Source: a virus. Taken from it: DNA of 31,274 nt. Of the stretch, positions 21,580 to 30,000 are shown one piece after another; within the stretch, counting starts at the first letter, position 1; the number at the start of each line of letters is the position of its first letter. Location of the stretch: positions 1-31,274 of the IMG/VR virus record IMGVR_UViG_3300037189_000502; one strand, 5' to 3'. The notes beneath the pieces are model-generated. The model did no database searches. It was not told the DNA's origin and saw only the letters and a list, made by a program, of their open reading frames with translations. Position numbers and translations under genes: made by a program.

Positions 21580-22730
21580 AAGTTAAAACCAAAAAACAAA
21601 TTGCTCAATATAAGCTCGACTATATTAGAGAGCAGAACGGTGCATGTGGCTCATCTGTTTGTCACTTTGATTTGGGTGATAGTCCATCCGCGCCAAATCC
21701 AAATCCTGGAATGATCGCTGCTGCGGAGGCCAGCAAGGAAGTTGGACAGATGCAAAAAGATGTTGCAATGGAGTATCTGACTTTCTCCAAGCAACAGTAT
21801 GCCGACTTCAAAGATGACCTAAAAGAAATTGCCGCGGCTCAGAAAAAGATCATGGCTGATACTGCCAAGAGAGCAGAAGATTACGCAACATACGAGCGCG
21901 AGACGTTTCGTCCTTTAGAGAAAAGACTTGTCTCAGAAGCGGAAGAGTTCAATACCGCCGCCAAACAAGAAGAGATGGCCTCTCAAGGGATGGCTGACGT
22001 AGCTAGTGCTTATCAGGTTCAACGCCAGCAGGCTTTGGACACAATGGCTAAGTACGGCATCAATCCAAACTCTGCTCGCTTTGCAGCAATCAATGCTCAA
22101 CTTGGTCAAGGTGAGGCTGCATCTCGTGCTGGTGTAGCCACTAAGTCTAGGATTGCAGCAGATGAGATGGGTCGTGCTCGTCTATACGATGCCGCCGCTC
22201 TTGGTCGTGGTCTGGCATCCAATGCTACTGCGGCGGCCAGCACAGCCGCATCAGCAGGAACGTCGGCAGGAGGAAGCTACATGGCTCCTGCCGAGTTTAT
22301 GGGTAAGTCCTACGGACAGACTGGACAGATGCTGGGTGGAGCCTCTTCATCTTTTGGCACAGCCGGAAACATCTACGGGCAAGAGTTCAACTCAAGGATG
22401 CAAGGCTACAACGCACAGATGGCAAACCAATCAGATATGTTTGGTGCTCTAGGAGGTGTTGCCGGTATGTACTTGGGAGGGCCAGGAGGCGCGAAACTGT
22501 TTAGGGCTGACGGCGGATCTATCAAGCGCCTTGGTCGCGGCGGCAAAGTGACCGGCCCGGGTGGGCCTATCGATGACAAGATCCCAGCAATGCTGTCAGA
22601 CGGCGAGTACGTTATCCCAGCAGACACGGTAAAAGCAATCGGAGTCAAGAAGCTCGACAAGTTGGTCAAGGCGACTCACACTCCAGCGGCTGTTCAAAAA
22701 CGCAGAGCACTGAATAAAAGGAGCGCATGA
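21576..22730 (+). CDS. Internal virion protein with endonuclease VII-like N-terminus
   Basis: A 384-residue protein. Residues about 46-200 are helical and Ala/Gln/Lys-rich, residues 200-300 rich in Gly, Ala, Ser and Met, a composition typical of DNA-ejection proteins of short-tailed phages. A C-terminal block holds ADGG and GPGGPIDDKIPAMLSDGEYV, a motif I recall from phage internal and tail proteins. The first about 30 residues (KKQIAQYKLDYIREQNGACG) look instead like the start of an endonuclease VII / HNH domain, which then stops. GDSPSAPNPNPG at 34-45 looks like the original start of the virion protein. AAGGAA lies 6 bases before the ATG, and ATGA overlaps both neighbours. Confidence 0.72.
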   Translation: MKVKTKKQIAQYKLDYIREQNGACGSSVCHFDLGDSPSAPNPNPGMIAAAEASKEVGQMQKDVAMEYLTFSKQQYADFKDDLKEIAAAQKKIMADTAKRAEDYATYERETFRPLEKRLVSEAEEFNTAAKQEEMASQGMADVASAYQVQRQQALDTMAKYGINPNSARFAAINAQLGQGEAASRAGVATKSRIAADEMGRARLYDAAALGRGLASNATAAASTAASAGTSAGGSYMAPAEFMGKSYGQTGQMLGGASSSFGTAGNIYGQEFNSRMQGYNAQMANQSDMFGALGGVAGMYLGGPGGAKLFRADGGSIKRLGRGGKVTGPGGPIDDKIPAMLSDGEYVIPADTVKAIGVKKLDKLVKATHTPAAVQKRRALNKRSA

Positions 22731-24034
22731 TGGCAACAGGATTAGGAGCCTTCGTAAAAGGCGCGGTCGAGGGATACAAGACCAGCAAAGAGATGTCTCG
22801 CATGGATGCCTTGCAGAAGCGCGAAGAAGAGCGAGACGAAAGAGAGCGCCAGCGTTTTGCCTTGGAACAAACAAGGGCGCAGCGAGAAGAGGAGCAGGCT
22901 AGGATTGCCAGTGAAGCTCAGGCAGAAGCTCTTTCTGTTCTGGAAGATGCCAAGCGCGGTACTGGTAAGTTCGCTTCACTCGCAGATCCCGCTGCTCTTC
23001 AGGCGCAACAGCAGGCCACCCAATCTGTTGAACAGAAGGCTGGCATGAGCTACGACAGGGCAGAGGCTCGACGACTTGGACGAACTGGCCTAGACGAGAC
23101 CCAGACAGCATCGGTTACTCCACAAGAAACCAACCTCTTCAAGTCTGGCGGCGAGGGCTTGTACAAAAACCAGACCGCTGCTGACAATCTGAAGTACCAG
23201 CTAATTGGTGATGCGATGAAGAAGTCTCTCCTCGCAAAAGGTGACTTCGGGCGAGCCATGATGGTTGACCAAGATGTTGAGAAGATGAAAGAGCAGGGGT
23301 ACGAGCTTGTTCGCAAGAAGGCCGCCGCCCTTGTCATGGCTGGCGCACCACCTGATTCTGTTATCCCTGCGCTTCAAAAAGTGTATGGGTTTGTTGATGA
23401 CGGCAAGTCCATTGATCCAACCAAATCAACATACGATGCAAAAACTGGCACATACAACCTGAGTGTTGTTGACCAGAAGACTGGCAAGGTTGAGATGCGG
23501 CCACTGAATCAACAGTCAATGTTGTCAGCTTTGAACCAACTCGATCCAGTTAAGGTTCTTGAGTTGAACATTGGATCTCAGCGCCGCGCAGAGGATCTTG
23601 CAACAGCGGCAGCCAACCGCAAAGAAGATGTTGCCCTCCAGAGAGAGAAGATTGGTGTTGAGCGCATAGGTGCTCTTGCAACTGCTGACCTTCGCTCTGC
23701 TCAAAAGGCTGCCTTAGCAGATCAAGTCAAGGGTGCTGATGTCAGAGCCAAGGTGGAGAGTATTACAAAGAGCTTCCCGAACGCCGACAGGGTTCTCAAG
23801 CTAGAGGAAAGTGTTGGGCCAGATGTTGAGGCTACAAAACTATCCATTCAAAATGATACTGTTGGTAGAAATATCGCAGTCAATCTGGCTTCTTTGAATC
23901 CAAAAACTGATCCGCAAATTTTGATTGGTGCTGCCAAGGCCGCAGCATCGGGCAAACTGCCTGCGAAAAAGTCTGATCCAAAAACAGGGCGCTCGTATTT
24001 TGACTACGGCGGCGTACAAATCTTTGCTGATTAA
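22727..24034 (+). CDS. Internal virion protein, coiled-coil rich
   Basis: A 435-residue protein. After a short Gly/Ala start (GLGAFVKGAVEGYK), residues 22-75 form a highly charged helix (REEERDERERQRFALEQTR). The remainder is mainly helical with a beta insert near residues 225-265. There is no enzyme motif. Its place between another internal protein and the giant polyvalent protein follows the order of ejection proteins in short-tailed phages. These leave the head before DNA and may form the conduit across the host envelope. The start shows two Met codons in an ATGA overlap. No family name can be given with confidence. Confidence 0.7.
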   Translation: MMATGLGAFVKGAVEGYKTSKEMSRMDALQKREEERDERERQRFALEQTRAQREEEQARIASEAQAEALSVLEDAKRGTGKFASLADPAALQAQQQATQSVEQKAGMSYDRAEARRLGRTGLDETQTASVTPQETNLFKSGGEGLYKNQTAADNLKYQLIGDAMKKSLLAKGDFGRAMMVDQDVEKMKEQGYELVRKKAAALVMAGAPPDSVIPALQKVYGFVDDGKSIDPTKSTYDAKTGTYNLSVVDQKTGKVEMRPLNQQSMLSALNQLDPVKVLELNIGSQRRAEDLATAAANRKEDVALQREKIGVERIGALATADLRSAQKAALADQVKGADVRAKVESITKSFPNADRVLKLEESVGPDVEATKLSIQNDTVGRNIAVNLASLNPKTDPQILIGAAKAAASGKLPAKKSDPKTGRSYFDYGGVQIFAD

Positions 24035-24045
24035 AGAGGCAATCA

Positions 24046-27000
24046 ATGACAATAGGTCTTTCGTTAATTGGCGATGAGGACATTGATAGAGAAAATGACT
24101 CTCTTTATCTTTCAAAAGATGAAGCTCTAAGAACTGAGGTTCTTCCTAGATCTTACGGCGGGGACGTAAAACCCAGAACCGCCATCTCTACCCCCTCATC
24201 ATCGGCTTCAATGCAGCAGACAGAATCTTCTGATCTGTTCTCCTTGAGTGACCTCATGGGATCGACTGTTCGTCAGCCGTCTACATCGGAGACCCAGACA
24301 GCAAAACCCAGCGAGTTGTTCAGCGTCAATGACCTGATGGGCATAAAGTCTGCTCCAACAACCACGCCAGTTGAGAAAGCTCCAGCCGAAGACACTGGCG
24401 ACTTCATGCGAGGAGCTGGCACGGCACTGGCACAAACACCCGCTCTGGCTTACGGCGCTCTTGGTCTTGTTGGAGCCGCTGGCGAGAAAGCCTTTGGCAC
24501 TGGCGGGGCAATGTCTTCTCTCAAGAAGTTTGGTCTCGACCAGTACCAGACAAGGATGAAAGAGATTGGCGCTACAGCCAAAGAGTCTGATGATGTGACC
24601 AAGGCTTGGGAAAAAGCCAAGCAGGGCGACATTGGTGCATTGGCTGATTGGGCGCAGTATGGCATTGGCTATCTCGGTGGGAACATTGTAGAAACTGTCG
24701 CAACATCCGCCCTTGGCTCTGCCATTGGCGGATTTACTGCTGGCCCTGCTGGTGCTGTGGCTGGCGCTGGCGCTGGTGTTGTTGGAAGGCAGGCTGTCCA
24801 AGGTGTCGCCAAGAACCTGATTGAAGGCATGGTCGCCAAGGAAGCTGCACGTATTGCTGAGAAGGCAGGAGTTGAGGTAGCGACAGGTCAGATGCTCAAG
24901 GAGGCAACAAAGAATGTCGCCAAGGGTATTGGCTCAAGCATGGCCTTGGTTGGTTCGAGCCTCATCAAAGAGACTGGCGGTATTTACGGCGAAGCAGAAG
25001 AGCAGGCAGCAAAAGAAGGGCGCGAGCTGGACGGAGGAGATCTTGCAAGGATCTTTGGATCTGGCGTTGTTGCCGGTCTGTCGGAGTTCGCAGTAGATAA
25101 GCTTGGCCTTGATGTTGCGGCTGGAAAAATCAAGATCCCCGGAGGTGGAAGAACTGGCCGCTCCATAATCGGCGGCGCAGCAGGCGTTGGCTTCGAGGGT
25201 GGAACAGAACTGTTCCAGACCGCTGTCGAGCGTTTCGGTGCTGGCAAAGCCTTGACCGGCGAAGATGCCATGAACGAATACATCAATGCTTTTGCATTGG
25301 GTGGCTTGGGCGGCGGTACGGTCGGCGCTGCGGTCGGCGCATTCCGTGACGGCAAGACATCTCCCGACAGAGTTCGACAGATTCTGGATCAGGCTCAGGC
25401 CGACATGACATCCGATGATGGTCGTCAGGAACTGTTCGACTCCATGTACGACGATCCTAATCTTGGCTCAATCCTTCAAGCCAACAACATTGAGTCAGGC
25501 GACGACCCAAGATTCCAAAGCGTAGTCACTAGAGCACTGGCTACTCAGCGCATGTTGGTTGACCTTGAGGCTCCAACTCCTGAAGTCAGAGCTGAAACCA
25601 GAAAGCAGCGTGAGGCTGACATCCTTGCCGCTTTTGGCGAGACAGCATCCACCGCAGTCGGTGGCGATACAGGCGCAATCGAGCCTGTCATCCAGCGAGC
25701 CAGCGTAACTCCCAATCTTGAGACCCGCACCCTCGAAGGTGAAGCTCAGCCAGTGATCCTGCCGGAGACAGCAGGCGGTCAGGCTGGTACGGTCGCTCTG
25801 TCGCCTGAAGACTTGGTTGCCAGACAGCAAGGCTTCGAGCCATTGATCGGCATCACAACAGACAAAGGCCCAGTCGGGAACAGATTCCCATCACCCCAGG
25901 CTGCCGAGACTTTTCTGTTCGGCCCGAAAGACGCAAAGACAGGACAGCGCAGCGGTGGCTACGCCCAAACGAACTTGGTTGGACAGGGGCTTGAGGCGCG
26001 AATCCGTCAGGGTAAACGCTCCAAAACCGAGGGAGGCGGCACGTTCTATTTTGTGGAGACCCGCAAGAAGCCAGTAGAGGCAGCTCCTGCGGCAGCTCCC
26101 GCTGCTCCGGTGGTAACACCATCTGCTCCGGTAACAACCGCTGCTGCTCCGGTAGTAACTCCTGCCGCTCCGGCAGTAACGCCAGCCGTTACTCCTGCCG
26201 TGCCAGTAACCCCCACAAAAGGCAAGAAGGCTGCTATTCCTGCGCTCACTCAAGAGGAAGAACAGCAACAGATTCCACTTCGTGTTCGCGCCGAAGAAAT
26301 AGCGAACGAGCTTGAGACTCTGGGTGGTGACAAAAATTTAATCAGTGGAATCCGTAGCGTCGTATCCAATAAACGCCGCATTCAAAACAACGATTTTTAT
26401 GAAGGCAAGTTAGCTGAGCTAAAGGCGCTTAAAGGCGCTGGAGTGCAAAAAACCACAGAGAAGCGTGGCGTGTCAGACTATCTCTCTGGAAGCAAGAGAG
26501 AGCAAGGCCGCTACGACGAATACAAAGGTAATGCAGACATAGGCCCATTCTTGCAGTCGGCTGACGATGCGATTCAGCAACTGACAACATTCGTCAACAA
26601 TCTCGGTTATGCGGTTGCTGATGTCAACAATGCAACTCCTGACAAACGTGCATTGTTTGCGAAGAATCTCATGTCTCAGATTGCTGGCTCAACAACTAGG
26701 ATGTTGTTAAAGCGTGAGGCTTTCGACAAGAAGTACAAGAACGCAAGCCTTGAGCAGAAGAACAAGTCCCTTGTGGATTTGCAGAAAGATCTTGTCGCCG
26801 CACAAGAATACATAACCAAACAAGGAGAACCAGATGCCACTCAAGCAAGGCAAGTCACAGAAGGTGGTGAGCAGCAACGTCAAGGAGCTGGTGAACAAGT
26901 TCCAGCGGTCGGGGAAGATCGGGGAGTCAAAGCCGAAGAGCAAACAGGCGGCGGTGAAACAGGCGGTGGCGATCAGCCTGTCGAAGGCGGGACTCAACCG

Positions 27001-30000
27001 CAAGAAGTAAAGCCAGCAGTTGACCCTGTAATGCAGGCTCGTGTTAAGGAGCGCATTAACAGAGCAGACGAAGACGGCGGCCTTGACTTTGAGGACGTTG
27101 TTAAGCTGAACAAGATGGTTGATGACGGCGACCTTATGGGCGCAATCAACAGCATGAAGAAGATTGTCGAAAGCAATCTTGGTGCTGGAGCTGGCGCGAA
27201 GTACAGCCTAAGCAGAGCACCACAGCCAACCACAACAGGAAGGGACTTTGCATATGGCAAACTCAAAACCGTTGACGACCTCAACAAAAATGTCAGAGGA
27301 TACCTTGCAGCACAAGGAATCACAGACAGCTTTACCGCAGCGAGAGTACCTATCGGCAATCTTGCTGGAAAGATTCCCGGCCTCCCTTCCATGCAACGCA
27401 TTGCCGATCTGTTCGGAAAGAAGCTCGTATATTTTGCAGTGGAGAAGGGAAGTGTTGACTTCATAGACGGCGCTGTCCTCAGTGGATCAGACACAATCTT
27501 CATCAATGTAAACAGTACCCGACCACACATTCGGGTGTTGGGCCACGAGATGGTTCATGCTTTGCGGTTCAGTAATAAAGAAATTTATACAGCACTGACA
27601 AAGCATTTGTCGCCTTATCTGGATCAGGGTGGCATGAATGCCTATCGAGCGCAGCTCAACAAAGAGGGCATGAAAGATCCAGCATTGATTCTGGAAGAAG
27701 CTATTGGCGACATCGTTGGAGACAGATTCGGTGAATCCTCCTTCTGGCAGATGATGGCCGATGAGAATCCAAGTATGTTCACACAGCTTGCAAGAATTGT
27801 TGTGGACTTCCTTGATTCAGTAATGAGCAAGATCCGCAGCAAGCAGACTCTGGACTCCAAGAATCTGTTGACAGATGTCGCCGCCGCACGCCAGGCAATC
27901 GTCAGCGTTCTGGCAGACTTTGAACAGAAGCAGCCAACAGCTCCAGCAAAGCCGACAGGTTTGCCATCCTTCTCTCAGAAGAGGATGGATCTTCCTGCGG
28001 AATTCGGCACTCAACCAATACCAGATGGGTATGTTCGCCTATACCACCAGACAGATACGGAGTCATTGGATAAGATCGCCAAGGAAGGCTTATCAATTAA
28101 GTACGCTAAGGGTATTGAAGGGCCGAGAGCAATCTACGCTGGCGAGACACCCTTCTATGGCCCAGTAGAAACAAGGCCAACGCTAGAGTTTGTTGTTCCC
28201 AAAGATCAGTGGGATGCTCCGTTTGTTCTTCAGGACGTACAGCCAAATCAAATCATTGCTGCTCACTATCCTTGGCACAGAAGAGTTCGGTATCTTGAAG
28301 ATGCGGACAATCAAGACGTTCTGCAAAAAGCCTTGGCTGGGGAATTTGATAATCTTGAAGGCGACTACAAGCTTGCTGTTGAGTACGTGAAAGATAAGTA
28401 CGGTAAGCCAGCGGAAGAGGCTGCGCCAACTATGTTCAGCCGCAAGCCAGAAGGCGAGACCTTCTACTCTGCGATGGAGCGTGGCTTTGAATCTGTCAAG
28501 CAAGCATCTATGCCTGCCCAGCAGTGGAAGTCATGGCTCAACTCGAACAAGGCTCAGCTTGGTATTAAGAATGCTGAGATCGAGTGGACTGGCATCAATG
28601 AGTGGCTCGATCTGCAAGAAGGTAAGGTCGAGAAGCAAACTGTTTTAAACTGGATTGCAGGGAATAAGGTTCAGCTTAACGATATTATCCTTACCGGATC
28701 TGGGAGGTATATATCCGATGATGATCTTCGAGATGCGTATGTCGCAGCTAGTGATGAGTTTATTGAGGATGTAAATTTAAGCAGGCAAGAATTGCTGGCC
28801 GAGCTTGGATACCCAGCTGATATGCAGGCATCAGGCCCGCAGCATAAAAAACTCACTCTTCCCAATGGCAAGGATTACTTTGAGCTTATTTTGACCGAGC
28901 CATCTATTGACCCATATAAGTCAGATGATGACATTCACTTTGGCGACTTGTCTGACGGCAAGCAGATTGGCTGGATTCGTGGAAACATAAGAAAAGATAA
29001 AGACGGAAACAGCGTTTTATTTCTTGAAGAGATACAAAGCCAAAGGGCGCAAGAGGGTAGAGAACGTGGCTTTGTTGAAAAGATAGAAGTTAAAAGGACT
29101 TTGTATGGTCGTTGGCGGGATGCAATTCGGTCTGGCGAGGTTAAGACAGAGGGAAGAAAGAAGTTTCTAAAGTGGTTTAACACTCAGCCTGAATCTGAAG
29201 GTGTCTCAGAAAGTGAGGCCATACAAAAATATCAGTTTTTCTTACGGGCTAGACTACCAGAGTCTGCTTTTAATTTGGATGATGTTCCGGTCGCTCCATT
29301 TGTCGGAGAAACTAAGTCTTGGGTATCTCTTTTGATGAAAAGAGCTATCGCATATGCACAGTCAAAAGGCATAGACAGGGTTTCATGGACAACCGGAGAC
29401 CAGCAGAACGACAGATACAGGTTATCTAGATCCATTGATGAGATTTACTATGACCCATACGAGGACGGAAAAACATTTGAGGTGACCGCCTTAAAGGATG
29501 GGAATGAGGTAGGCCAAGGCAGTGGTCAGATGGGATTGGAGTCAATCCGCCGGACGTATGGAAAAGACATAGCCAAGATGATGGTCGATGGTGTCGGTGA
29601 GCAAGTTGACGACACCGTTAAAGCTATTCGTGGAGAAAATCTTGATGCTGGTGGCGCAGGTATGCGCGAGTTCTACAACACCATTGTTCCTTCTGTCGCT
29701 AAGTCTATCGTCGGGAAAGATTCGGTCACCGTAATGGAGCTTGAGGATACGGGACAACAGCTTGGCTTTGTCATACCCGAAAAGCTACAAGAGCAGGTCG
29801 CCAATGATGGCTTCCCAATGTTCAGCCGCAAGCGTTACGAAGATCAGTTCTCTGATGTCAGCCCTGACACCCGCGAACGTGCGCTGAACAAAGGCTTCTA
29901 CTCTCCTCCCACAATCAAGGAGAGACTGGATCGCCTCCGTCCAAACTTCGCAATGCGTATCGTTCAAGGTACGTTCGACAAGTTCCGCTCTGTTCGTGAC

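Noticed and set aside
26994-27530. Long reverse-strand open frame of 178 codons
   Set aside because: It mirrors the well-supported giant gene, has no ribosome binding site and gives a composition typical of an antisense shadow.
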